Part shown: one piece after another, positions 8,543 through 17,058 of the stretch
Numbering within the stretch: position 1 is the stretch's first letter
Layout of the letters: each line of letters begins with the position of its first letter
Source: Caldithrix sp.
GTDB lineage: Bacteria; Zhuqueibacterota; Zhuqueibacteria; Thermofontimicrobiales; Sulfurfontimicrobiaceae
Direction of reading: 5' to 3'
DNA: 44,317 nt
Assembly: GCA_020722815.1 (NCBI GenBank)
Contig: DYKB01000049.1
Coordinates: forward strand, 8,995-53,311
Made by a program: the position numbers and the translations under genes
Notes under the pieces: generated by a model
The model's input: only the letters and a program-made list of their open reading frames with translations
The model's database searches: none
Told to the model about the DNA's origin: nothing

Positions 8543-9361
8543 TTAATGAACATCAATAATACGAACCCAGCCATCAGTGAGGCCGTTTCGTAAAATTCCT
8601 TCCTGTAAGTAAGCTTTCGCAGCAGCTTCCCACGCGACCTTAAAATCTTTTCCCACCAGCGTGGTTTCGATGGGAATCCAGGCAGTTTCCTGTCGATTGG
8701 ACACGTTTCTTAATAAATAGCGTTTTTCGTTAGTCGTAACTTGCGATATCTGACTGATTGAAAGGCCAGTATCAAATAACAGGTAAAGATGGGCAATTTC
8801 CTTTTCCGGATCACGCACTTCAACGAAAGCGGTTTTTATACCGGCACTTTCTAACAGTGAGGCGAACAGAATGACCAGATCATCACAGTCGCCTGTGCCA
8901 CATTGGAGCGTTTCAGTAGCAAATTGAACCCGATCGTCCTGATAAAATGGAATATTCGGATCGCGACGATACTGCAGCCCTTCGTCACTGATTTCATTGA
9001 ATATCTGTTGGGCAAGATAAAAGTTTGACGCTTCTTGCTGTCGAACCGAATCCGGTAAATTGGCACTTATTCTTCTGGTCAGGTCTAACAAATTTTCATC
9101 ATCTGGCGTTATAAAAAATCCCAGTTTTTGCATATCCCCGTCCCAGGCGTTGCGATGGTGAACCATGACCTCCGTGCTAAATTCTTTTCGATAGACACTA
9201 CCGGCTTTGGCTTCAATTTCCAGATCGAGAATAGCGGATTCTCGTCGCTCAATTCGTTGTATGCGGGAACTAAGAAATGCTGTCACGGGAATATCTTTGG
9301 TTTTCCCGCGTTCGATTCGGATAAAACCGCTATTTTTGGGTTTTTCTGAAAATCCTTTCAC
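8543..9361 (-). CDS. Transglutaminase-like domain protein, start codon uncertain
   Basis: The core contains a papain-like transglutaminase domain: TLQCGTGDCDDLVILFASLL with catalytic Cys159, IAHLYLLFD with His191, and WIPIETT with an acidic residue (Glu232) where Asp is usual. Bacterial members are cysteine proteases or amidases. The GTG at 9361 is only nominal. The reading frame stays open and coding-like for 48 more codons back to a TAG at 9506-9508, reading for example VVVPDIYPTFYQFYN and LVTIKNISSYPIEVNV, yet it has no ATG, GTG or TTG there. That TAG is the stop of the barrel gene upstream, in the same frame. The true N-terminus is therefore missing, uses a rare start, or comes from readthrough. 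Residue numbers count from the GTG. Confidence 0.7.
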   Translation of the reverse strand: MKGFSEKPKNSGFIRIERGKTKDIPVTAFLSSRIQRIERRESAILDLEIEAKAGSVYRKEFSTEVMVHHRNAWDGDMQKLGFFITPDDENLLDLTRRISANLPDSVRQQEASNFYLAQQIFNEISDEGLQYRRDPNIPFYQDDRVQFATETLQCGTGDCDDLVILFASLLESAGIKTAFVEVRDPEKEIAHLYLLFDTGLSISQISQVTTNEKRYLLRNVSNRQETAWIPIETTLVGKDFKVAWEAAAKAYLQEGILRNGLTDGWVRIIDVH

Positions 9362-9505
9362 TGAGCAGCGAACATTTACCTCAATCGGATAGCTGGAAAT
9401 ATTTTTTATTGTTACCAGGGCTAGGGGATAGGTGTTATAAAACTGATAAAATGTCGGATAAATATCCGGTACAACAACCTTGGTATCTTTAATTTCAAAA
9501 ATTTC

Positions 9506-10159
9506 CTATTTTTTACCCCACATAAAATTTAATCCAAAACCAAATTCCAGGCCGCTATATTGATGATTTCGATTAAAATCGGGAAAATGATATTTCAGGT
9601 CAAAATTCAGGGCGAACCAACTAAAAAGCATGAGGTTCATCCCCCCGCCCGCATAAGCCCCATAAACCATATTCGCGCCAATTGTTTTTTCAGATTCCAC
9701 AACCTCTTCATTCCTAAATTCAAGCGAAGTTCCAAGATAAGGTCCGGCACCCCCTGTCAAATAAGGCTGAATCATTGTTGGAAAGCGATCTGATAAAACG
9801 TGATATCGCACACCGAAAAGAATGGGAATCACAGATGAAACTTTTAAATCAGATTCCTTACCCAACTCGTTGGCCTCGCCCTCAATTGCACTGATGGCGC
9901 CAATATTAAATTCTAAAAACCAGTTTTGATATAATCGGGAAAAAAAGAAAATATTCGCGCCAACACCACTAATATCAATTCTGGCCTGTTCACCCATTGG
10001 ACTTACCTGAATCTGGGTTGGCCGATTCATCACATTCCAGAAGGAAGACCGAAAACCTAAACCATGTGAACGCGAAACAGCGAATAAATCCTGACTTGCG
10101 AACGTTAAAAATTGCATGGTCATCAATATTGCTAAGTTTTTAAAATTTGCCCATCGCAT
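9506..10159 (-). CDS. Outer-membrane beta-barrel protein, paralogue A
   Basis: This 217-residue protein has an N-terminal signal (about 27 residues, ending near LFA) and alternating hydrophobic strands typical of an 8-stranded OmpX/OmpW-sized barrel: WFLEFNIGAI, PILFGVRYHVL, IQPYLTGGAGPYLGT, YGAYAGGGMNLML, WFALNFDLKYHF and GLEFGFGLNFMWG. It is clearly paralogous to the gene at 10317-10976, sharing PYLTGGAGPYL/PYISGGAGPYL, the AGGGMN/AGAGLN strand, and FGFGL(N/T)FMWG at the C-terminus. Both end within a few residues of FMWG, so the TAG at 9506 is a natural end for the barrel. No specific ligand is suggested. The transglutaminase-like frame continues in phase directly after the stop. Confidence 0.8.
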   Translation of the reverse strand: MRWANFKNLAILMTMQFLTFASQDLFAVSRSHGLGFRSSFWNVMNRPTQIQVSPMGEQARIDISGVGANIFFFSRLYQNWFLEFNIGAISAIEGEANELGKESDLKVSSVIPILFGVRYHVLSDRFPTMIQPYLTGGAGPYLGTSLEFRNEEVVESEKTIGANMVYGAYAGGGMNLMLFSWFALNFDLKYHFPDFNRNHQYSGLEFGFGLNFMWGKK

Positions 10160-10224
10160 TCGAATTATCCCTTATCCACTTTTTGGGTGAATATTTTAAT
10201 CGCCCACCAGAAACAGATTTAAAG

Positions 10225-10305
10225 GTAAGGCATCAGACGTTTCTTTTTTCCTCGTGAAAGTATTGCAATCGATTTATATCGTTAAGGAAACGTCTGATAC
10301 CTTTT
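10225..10305. repeat. Inverted repeat with 12-bp perfect arms between paralogous barrel genes
   Basis: ATCAGACGTTTC at 10232-10243 is the exact reverse complement of GAAACGTCTGAT at 10287-10298, with further partial pairing outside (AAAGGT with ACCTTTT). The 43-base loop contains no gene. Lying just past the stop of barrel paralogue B, it could end or attenuate transcription, but there is no clean T tract. It may equally be a dispersed repeat. Confidence 0.6.
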
Positions 10306-10316
10306 GGGGGCAACTG

Positions 10317-10976
10317 TTATTTAGGGTGATAGCGACCCCACATGAAAGTGAGTCCGAAGCCATATTCCCACCCACTTCGTTCATGTTTCTTGTCAAAATC
10401 CACAAAGTGATATCGGGCATCAAAACCAAAATTAAGCCAACTGGTAAATGCGAAGTTCAAACCGGCACCGGCGTAACCACCTTTTATCGCGTCGGTTTTA
10501 GCGCTAACCTCTTCGTCATCACCGAAATGCTCTTCTGTGGCGTAAATATCACTTAATAAGTACGGGCCAGCTCCACCAGAAATATATGGTTGAAACGCAC
10601 TTTGATTGTCGAGTGAGAACAGTTCATATCGTAATCCGAAAGTTATTGGATTCACTGTCGAAATATGAACATTGGCATCATTGAAGTAATTGCTGCGCGC
10701 TTCAACCTTGCCGAAGGCACCGAGACCTAATTCTCCAAACCAGTTATCATTTATTCGGGAGAGAAAAGAGATCCAGCCACCATCGTCACTCAAATTTATT
10801 TCTGAATAAGTATCATTTCTAAATACGCTCAATTCTGAAACAGGATTCGTATTTTTCCAGGTGGAACCCCGTAAACAAATTCCAGTTGTTCGTATCTTTT
10901 TTTCGTGGGACCAGGCGCTACTGACAAGCAAGCCAATCACTATCATTATAACCCAAAAATTGCCACGGCGTTTCAT
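10317..10976 (-). CDS. Outer-membrane beta-barrel protein, paralogue B
   Basis: The start is ATG 10976, with GGAGG eight bases upstream. The frame is open to 11057, but the extra 27 residues would precede the signal peptide (MKRRGNFWVIMIVIGLLVSS). The resulting 219 residues match the length of paralogue A at 9506-10159. Barrel strands include WFGELGLGAFGKVE, TFGLRYELFSL, PYISGGAGPYLLSD, GGYAGAGLNFAF, FGFDARYHFVDF and GWEYGFGLTFMWG. It is an 8-stranded-size outer-membrane barrel of unknown ligand, probably from a local gene duplication that produced both barrels. Confidence 0.8.
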   Translation of the reverse strand: MKRRGNFWVIMIVIGLLVSSAWSHEKKIRTTGICLRGSTWKNTNPVSELSVFRNDTYSEINLSDDGGWISFLSRINDNWFGELGLGAFGKVEARSNYFNDANVHISTVNPITFGLRYELFSLDNQSAFQPYISGGAGPYLLSDIYATEEHFGDDEEVSAKTDAIKGGYAGAGLNFAFTSWLNFGFDARYHFVDFDKKHERSGWEYGFGLTFMWGRYHPK

Positions 10977-11250
10977 AATTTTTACCTCCGGATACATTTT
11001 AAATAAAATATTTTCATTATTGAATTCTTCGGGATTGATTTGTGTCGATTCTGTCAATCAATCCTTCGCTCAGCATTCAGGCAACTGCCGTGCCATTTTT
11101 GATTTGATGTTTATAAAATTAATAAAATTAATCGATTGAGTGATTAAAAAAGTGATAGATTTGGATGAATTGAAATGCGGAAATTTGATGATTTGCGGAA
11201 GATTTCCGCATTTGGATTGAATGATAATGGGCTGATTAAGAAATGACTTC

Positions 11251-11285
11251 CGCAGATTACACGGATTTTATCCGGGTAATCTGCG
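11251..11285. repeat. Near-perfect palindromic hairpin (CGCAGATTAC type)
   Basis: CGCAGATTAC (11251-11260) pairs with GTAATCTGCG (11276-11285). An inner CGGAT/ATCCG stem encloses a TTT loop, so all but one opposed pair match. Neither side has a T tract. The wording is that of dispersed text-like palindromes found in FCB intergenic regions, so I call it a repeat rather than a terminator. Confidence 0.7.
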
Positions 11286-11294
11286 AAAACTATG

Positions 11295-11473
11295 GTTAAA
11301 TTGTATCCGCTCAAAAAAGGAGGGTAATTTAAGATGCAAAGCGCATAGAGCATGGCGCCTAGCGAAAACCAATATTGCTATGCCCTCTGCTCCATGCGCT
11401 ATGCTTAAAAATCAATATATTTGAAAAACTAATTTTTAATCTACCAACACATTTTGAGCGGATACGTTAAATT
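11295..11473. mobile_element. MITE-like element with 14-bp terminal inverted repeats and 8-bp target duplication
   Basis: GTATCCGCTCAAAA (11303-11316) and its exact reverse complement TTTTGAGCGGATAC (11452-11465) bound a 163-bp non-coding segment. GTTAAATT stands immediately outside each end (11295-11302 and 11466-11473), a perfect 8-bp direct repeat as left by transposition. Inside are inverted GCGCATAG-type words (11336-11403). There is no transposase, so it would need one in trans. It inserted 3 bp past the stop codon of the PorV-OmpA fusion gene. Confidence 0.82.
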
Positions 11474-11476
11474 TTT

Positions 11477-14458
11477 TTATTTATCCGCAATTGCCCGGAT
11501 ATCTTCTTCAGTATAAAGTAAAATTTCGATATGGCGGTTAAAATTTCGGCCTTCAGGTGTCATATCGTTTCCCAAAAGCAAGGTATTAAAACAACAGCAA
11601 GGGGCATTATATGTAAGTGGTTCACCAAGCGCGCCCCGGCCGCGCGGGGTCGGTGGAATAAAATTAATTCGATCAAATATGGCTTTAATTTGTTGTTCCT
11701 CAGAAAGTGGTGAGTTATTATCGGCTTTCCATACTTTTGAAATTGCGGCTTCAAATCTTTTATCAGAACGTCCTTTAACCTGAATCAATTCAGCATTAAA
11801 CTCTCGGGTCCCAATTTCACAAGTAGAGCTTCGGACTTCGGCTTTTAAATTGGGGTCTTTGATGAACCTTCTGGCCAGTTCTTCCATATCATTTTGATAA
11901 AACTCGAAAACAGGTACCGACATATTAAATTTGCTTGGAAAAACATATCTTTCCTGTCGGCGGATTTTATCAACATTAACGATGATTTTTTGTGGTTCAG
12001 TTTCAAATTTTCGTCCCATCTTGTCTTCCACCTGAACTGTGTAGCGATAGCCGGAATTATCATTGACTAATTCCGAAAAATAGTTGGTTCCGATCCAGAC
12101 GAGTGAATCATTATGCGCAGAGTTTTCGTTTGAAAATTGAAATGGAATTGATTGAATTATCTGATTCAAACTATCTTTAATATTAAGCCGCCAGGCAGTG
12201 CAACCGGTAAAAGTTGCAATTTTTGAATTGAATTGAACCTTACCATCCCAGCTATCATGGAGACAAAAATCCTGAGCGTCGAATAATAGCTTTTCGTGAG
12301 CTTCAATAAGGGCTCTTCGTTCCGGTTTTAAATGACCAGCCTCAAGGGAATCTTTTCCGGGTATGTTCAAGACAACCAATCGGTTCTCTTCATTGATGAT
12401 TTCCTGATTTCGCAGGTCCACTCCCAGCCGTTCAATTCGTTTTTTGGTTTTGTCATGTCGTTTTTCTAATTGTAACTGTTTGGGAGAAACACCAAAATTA
12501 GCGACGAAAATATTGTAGACATTTTGGGCGCGTTTATCAGCCAGACCTGGATCGTCATTACCTTCACTTACCCGGTCGATATATCCGGCGATGGATAACC
12601 GCGTCTGTGGATTCTTTTTCAACCGTTCTGCGATCAGGCTTAAACAGCAGGGATTGCCTGGTTCTTGATGATAAAATCTTTCCGGTACCTCGGCTGAACC
12701 TTTTTCGAAGAATACCATTGGAAGAACCGGTACTTTACAGGCTTCATTCACAATTTTTTTCGTTGTTATGGTTGCTGTTTTCGCGAAAATCTCACCGCGC
12801 GGGATGGTCAGGGCTTCACATTTGGCGGTATTATTCAGATCGTTCATTTCAGGGACTTGTTCATCAAAATCGACATGGGCAGCGAACAGATGTTTCCCCT
12901 CGTTTTGCGTACTCCAGTTGATTTTGACAACCTCCTGTCGCTTTCCTGGCAATCGGGAGATAAAAATTGTCGTGTCCTGCCAATCAGTGGCATTTCCTAC
13001 TATATTTTGACAGGGGAATTGTTGTTTGACCTGTAAATTAAAATTCTGTGCAGTGCAGTTGGAATTATTATAGAGTTCAACTTCAATGACACCCTGATAT
13101 GGTTCCTTCAAACCTGGCAAAATCGGGCTGGGAACATGTTTAAGCTGCGTAATGATGATGTCGGGTTCCGAGCGAATAAAGTTACGAATTTCGCCGGGAT
13201 CATAAAAATGGCCGGCCCGGTCTACTGCAATGACTGTCCAGTAATAGGTAACCGGGGCCACGAGCAATGGGAGCGCAATTTGACTTTCAGGTGTTGCCAG
13301 ATCAAGTTTGGTGGTGGTGCTTTTTTTATGATCATTTTTGATAATCTCAACACTTTCAACCACTTTGGCTTTTTCGGGATCAACCAGCACCCGATAAACC
13401 ACCACATCACAGGGATCCGGGTCCTCTGATTTTTCCCAGAACAGTTCCACATTGTTATAACGACAGAACTCCTGACGATTTTCCGGGGCTAACAGGTTAA
13501 ATGGCTCCGGTCGAACAGCATGCAGACTGATAGCGCCTTTATAATCATTGCCCATCACATTTCCAAAATCAGTCTGGGCATAATCGGATTGAATGCCGGC
13601 ATTAAAAGCATCAAATCGAACCGTCGCACCAAATGTAATGTCGCCCAGATCATCCTGGTTATAATTATAGCCACCGCGGAGACCGAGCATATCATTCAGC
13701 CAATATTCCGCACCGAAACCAAGTTTAATATCACCATCTTTAAATTTGTAAATATCAGAAGCGATAACCAATCGATGCCAGGGACAGGCCATGAGTTGGT
13801 ACGAAGCACCAAATCGATAGGCAAATGGCAATGGGTGTGATTCATCAATGAATTTTGTTTGAGAGCCAATGTTTTGAACCGCAAGACCAAAAGTCAATGG
13901 CCGATTCCAGGCAAATAATTTGTACATTAATCCCAGATCCGTTGCGACCATATTCGCATGGTAATCCGCTAATTTGCTTTGGCCAACTTTGCCATTAATG
14001 CCAATTGACAGGTCGTCCAGTAACCAATCCAGCCGCTGTCCAACCGATAGAATGGCCAAAAAATTGTAGGCAGAGGCTTTGGGTTCATCCGGATTTTCAG
14101 TGGAATTCCAATCGGGCATCCCATGATAAAAGATGCTGCCCCCAATGGCTGTTTTTCGGCTTCCCAGGAAATGATATTGCTTAACACCGGAAATAGCGGC
14201 ATAATACATGTCGGCAAAATAGTCGGTGTAGGTAGCCGAAAGTTCCCACCGGCGAATAAAACCAATACCTGCCGGATTATAATACATTGTATAAACATCA
14301 TCTCCCAAGCCGGTAAAAGCCCCGCCAAGACCAATTTGTCTCGGCCCGACCTTAATTTTTAAATAATCAGCACCGGTAACATTCTGGGCCTGGAGCCCAT
14401 TCAGAGATAAGAGTATGCTGAAAATAAACAGGGCGAAAATAATTTTATGGATTTTCAT
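11477..14458 (-). CDS. PorV-like barrel fused to fn3/CARDB-like and two OmpA-like domains
   Basis: The start is ATG 14458, with AGGAGA 7 bases upstream; an in-frame TTG six codons earlier lies in the Shine-Dalgarno region. The protein has 993 residues. After a ~25-residue signal, residues ~28-320 match the PorV/PorQ (UPF0164) family: GADYLKIKVGPRQIGLGGAF and DDVYTMYYNPAGIG. An fn3-like module follows (~330-425), then a CARDB/DUF11-like segment (~430-555). An OmpA-like peptidoglycan-binding domain spans ~576-699 (FFEKGSAEVPERF, SIAGYID, LADKRAQNVYN), keeping the Asp and Arg expected to bind diaminopimelate. A diverged second OmpA-like domain covers ~836-989, ending in TPEGRNFNRHIEILLY. I infer an outer-membrane barrel that also grips the cell wall, as PorV plus PorE might do together in T9SS. 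Confidence 0.8.
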   Translation of the reverse strand: MKIHKIIFALFIFSILLSLNGLQAQNVTGADYLKIKVGPRQIGLGGAFTGLGDDVYTMYYNPAGIGFIRRWELSATYTDYFADMYYAAISGVKQYHFLGSRKTAIGGSIFYHGMPDWNSTENPDEPKASAYNFLAILSVGQRLDWLLDDLSIGINGKVGQSKLADYHANMVATDLGLMYKLFAWNRPLTFGLAVQNIGSQTKFIDESHPLPFAYRFGASYQLMACPWHRLVIASDIYKFKDGDIKLGFGAEYWLNDMLGLRGGYNYNQDDLGDITFGATVRFDAFNAGIQSDYAQTDFGNVMGNDYKGAISLHAVRPEPFNLLAPENRQEFCRYNNVELFWEKSEDPDPCDVVVYRVLVDPEKAKVVESVEIIKNDHKKSTTTKLDLATPESQIALPLLVAPVTYYWTVIAVDRAGHFYDPGEIRNFIRSEPDIIITQLKHVPSPILPGLKEPYQGVIEVELYNNSNCTAQNFNLQVKQQFPCQNIVGNATDWQDTTIFISRLPGKRQEVVKINWSTQNEGKHLFAAHVDFDEQVPEMNDLNNTAKCEALTIPRGEIFAKTATITTKKIVNEACKVPVLPMVFFEKGSAEVPERFYHQEPGNPCCLSLIAERLKKNPQTRLSIAGYIDRVSEGNDDPGLADKRAQNVYNIFVANFGVSPKQLQLEKRHDKTKKRIERLGVDLRNQEIINEENRLVVLNIPGKDSLEAGHLKPERRALIEAHEKLLFDAQDFCLHDSWDGKVQFNSKIATFTGCTAWRLNIKDSLNQIIQSIPFQFSNENSAHNDSLVWIGTNYFSELVNDNSGYRYTVQVEDKMGRKFETEPQKIIVNVDKIRRQERYVFPSKFNMSVPVFEFYQNDMEELARRFIKDPNLKAEVRSSTCEIGTREFNAELIQVKGRSDKRFEAAISKVWKADNNSPLSEEQQIKAIFDRINFIPPTPRGRGALGEPLTYNAPCCCFNTLLLGNDMTPEGRNFNRHIEILLYTEEDIRAIADK

Positions 14459-14488
14459 CTTCAATTCTCCTCTCAAAACAGGCTTAAA

Positions 14489-16591
14489 TCAACGAACGAC
14501 AATGACTTTGCGGGTTACATGACCCGCACTGCTTTCGAGTGCACAGACATAAACACCACTGGCGACCAGATTCCCATCTTTGTTTTTACCATCCCACTGG
14601 CGGGTGTAGATGCCTTCGGTGGTAAATGATTCATCGACTTGCTTTTTAATAAACTCCCCGGCAACATTATAAATGTTGATTTTCACATCTGTCTGCCCGG
14701 GAATTTGGAATATAAGATCGAGCGGTGCGCCAATTTTGGTTGGCTCATAAACATTTTTACTCAAAAAGAAGCGGAGCGGGACTTTTATCGTGTCCAGAAT
14801 ACATACTTGATTATTGGTTGTATCTTTTTCCACACTATAATCGGGAGGTAAAATCGTGGGAATGATTTTCATACAAAAGCGATAAACGCCACCAAACATT
14901 AATTTAGTTTTTTGAATTTCGATTGGATAGCCTGTATCGGTCATTTTCATCCCTCCCGGAATTCCGGTCGGACCTGGACGAACATCGATTTCCCACTGTT
15001 TTGTAACCGTCGGATTATCCAGTAACTCGTACCAATAGCGAATTTTAAAATCATTTCTAAATGGTTGTCCGCCGATATTTAAAACAGAACTTTCAATTCC
15101 AACCCCAATACCATCGGTAAGTTTCCAATCATCTGGTTTTTTGATTGAATTAATTTTAGGAACTAAATCCGGGGGATTTATAATGATTACTTTGGCTGAA
15201 TCTTTGGTAAATATTAAGTTTCTATGCTTGACGATGGCTTTATTAAGTACTGTGTCTTTTTCTCCTTCAAAAGTGAGATTTCCTAACACAACTGCTCTAA
15301 AATTCATTTCTTTAATTGAATTCGGCAGTACAGAATCGAAGTACCAATTCAATGTTTGAGCCGGATTAACATACTCACTATCCGCATGGGGGGATAAAAA
15401 GCTAAGGAAATTCAGGGATGGAGGGAGCGGATCCTGTATCAGGACACTGTCAACTCCAAATTTCCCTTTATTTTCGAGTGTAATTTTAAAGTCAAGGGTA
15501 TCACCGAACGAAACTGAACTGTTCCCAATAATTTCTTTTTTGAGTTCAAAGACTGGAGGAGCAATAAATACTCTTTCCATCGTGGCGCCTGGAAAAGTGT
15601 CCCCATGTTTAATCTGAACGATATTGTCAATGTTGACAGTATCTTTTACGCTGTGATAAGTCGCTGTGACTAAAGCCCTATAATTCACTTCTTTAAATGA
15701 ATCTACTGGAATTCTGAGAAAAAACCACTCCAGGAGTCTATCTTGTTCATTGTAATTTCGGTTATTAGCCTGATCAGGAGTCAGAAATTTAACGAAATTT
15801 AGTCCCGCCGGGAGGTAGTCTCTTATTAAGACGCTGTCTGCATCGTCTCCACCTGTATTTCCAATAATTATTTTATAGTCTATGGTGTCTCCTTGTTGGA
15901 CAGAAGGATCCTTAAGTGCTACTTTTTGCAAAAAGAATTTTGGTTTTTGAAGAATATCAGTTCGTTCAGAATCGAAATTTAAATTAACAATTTTATCATC
16001 GTGTAGTTGATAACATGTCACCATGTGAAACAAAGCGGCATTTCCGATAAGCGTATCCTCCAGGATGAGTGAAAATTTAATGGTAATTGTATCTGTCGTA
16101 TCGGTTCCGATGATCGCCGGAAGCTTGGGAATCAAAAATTTAAGACTATCTAGATAGCCGCTACTATCCGTAATTATATTCTTAATTTCGGTAGTATTGC
16201 TATCCATTGAGATTATTCCGCCAAATTTTGTATAGAGTGATTCTCCTAATGATTTCAAGTATGAATTTGGCGCCAGAAAAACAATATAAATATCGCTAAA
16301 TTGAAAAACAGAGGTTTCAGATATTTTTAGTTCAACGGTTATCCTATCCCCCGGATAAGCAGCTTTCGGTACATTCAGATTAATCCACAGGTCTACATCC
16401 TGCGGATCCATTTTCTGCTGTAATAAACGGTCGATTTGATTTGAAATGGCTGGATTTTGAATGGATTGAGTTGAAGATTGCGCTCTTAAGAAAGAAAATT
16501 GAAGTAACACCAGGACGGAAAGAAGAAAAAGTTGACAAATTTTATTAATAAAGAAATGCCTGGTGCTCACGAAATTGTTAAAATTCTGCAT
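14489..16591 (-). CDS. Secreted DUF11-repeat protein with FlgD/T9SS-like C-terminal domain
   Basis: The 700-residue protein has a long signal peptide ending near residue 38 (FLRAQ). At least two DUF11/CARDB-type Ig repeats follow, near residues 220-330 and 345-460, each with the pattern GDT(I/L)D(Y/F)KI, then (R/Q)D(Y/P)LP and LNF. The C-terminal ~95 residues (LRFFLSKNVYEPTKIG, VKINIYNVAGEFI, QWDGKNKDGNLVASGVYV, TRKVIVVR) match the FlgD-like Ig fold used as a T9SS sorting tail. It is probably exported across the outer membrane and displayed. GGGAGG precedes the ATG. The PorV-OmpA gene starts 30 bp downstream, which suggests one operon and possibly a cargo/shuttle pair. Confidence 0.8.
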   Translation of the reverse strand: MQNFNNFVSTRHFFINKICQLFLLSVLVLLQFSFLRAQSSTQSIQNPAISNQIDRLLQQKMDPQDVDLWINLNVPKAAYPGDRITVELKISETSVFQFSDIYIVFLAPNSYLKSLGESLYTKFGGIISMDSNTTEIKNIITDSSGYLDSLKFLIPKLPAIIGTDTTDTITIKFSLILEDTLIGNAALFHMVTCYQLHDDKIVNLNFDSERTDILQKPKFFLQKVALKDPSVQQGDTIDYKIIIGNTGGDDADSVLIRDYLPAGLNFVKFLTPDQANNRNYNEQDRLLEWFFLRIPVDSFKEVNYRALVTATYHSVKDTVNIDNIVQIKHGDTFPGATMERVFIAPPVFELKKEIIGNSSVSFGDTLDFKITLENKGKFGVDSVLIQDPLPPSLNFLSFLSPHADSEYVNPAQTLNWYFDSVLPNSIKEMNFRAVVLGNLTFEGEKDTVLNKAIVKHRNLIFTKDSAKVIIINPPDLVPKINSIKKPDDWKLTDGIGVGIESSVLNIGGQPFRNDFKIRYWYELLDNPTVTKQWEIDVRPGPTGIPGGMKMTDTGYPIEIQKTKLMFGGVYRFCMKIIPTILPPDYSVEKDTTNNQVCILDTIKVPLRFFLSKNVYEPTKIGAPLDLIFQIPGQTDVKINIYNVAGEFIKKQVDESFTTEGIYTRQWDGKNKDGNLVASGVYVCALESSAGHVTRKVIVVR

Positions 16592-16992
16592 TTCGAGACC
16601 TCCCTTTTAATAAAAAATTTTGAAAATCAATCCTAGTGAAGCATTTTTCAATCATTTAGAGTCGGCAGCAAAAAAAATCGTTCCCATAGTCTAACCGATA
16701 TGTCAGGCTACCTATAGAATAAAATTCATCAGAATCAAGCTGAGCAGACGAGAATAGAGGAATGCCGAAATTAGTCAATTCATCCTGAAAAGGTGGTTAT
16801 TAATATTTTACAATTAATTAACCACATTTAATTTAATCATTTAATTTTGAAAGTCAAGTTTTTTTTTAAAATATCTGATAAAATAAAGCAAAAAAAAATT
16901 TCCTTAATTATGAGATAGCTGGTGAAAGACTTTTTTTTCAGTTTTTAGCTCGAAATCTTGAATTTTGTACGAATAAAAGGCTTATGTAAACG
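16592..16992. other. AT-rich non-coding gap
   Basis: No gene is visible. It contains the Shine-Dalgarno GGGAGG and presumably the promoter of the DUF11-repeat gene, which opens the minus-strand envelope run. I could not assign a -35/-10 pair. Confidence 0.5.
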
Positions 16993-17029
16993 AAAAAAGA
17001 CCTTCAAGGTTGGAAAAACCGCGAAGGTC
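16993..17029 (-). terminator. Rho-independent terminator of the transketolase-like gene
   Basis: On the minus strand GACCTTC pairs with GAAGGTC around an inner GGTT/AACC stem (16999-17029) and is followed by six T (complement of 16993-16998). It lies 30 bp past the stop of the transketolase-like gene. Confidence 0.85.
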
Positions 17030-17058
17030 TTCTCGCTATTTTTTAACGAAATTTACAT

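Noticed and set aside
11251..11285. Terminator for the PorV-OmpA gene
   Set aside because: The stem is strong but no T tract follows on the minus strand, and it lies about 190 bp past the stop beyond the inserted element.
11144..11353. 69-codon minus-strand frame near the MITE
   Set aside because: It runs through the palindrome at 11251-11285 and into the mobile element, so it is repeat sequence rather than a gene.
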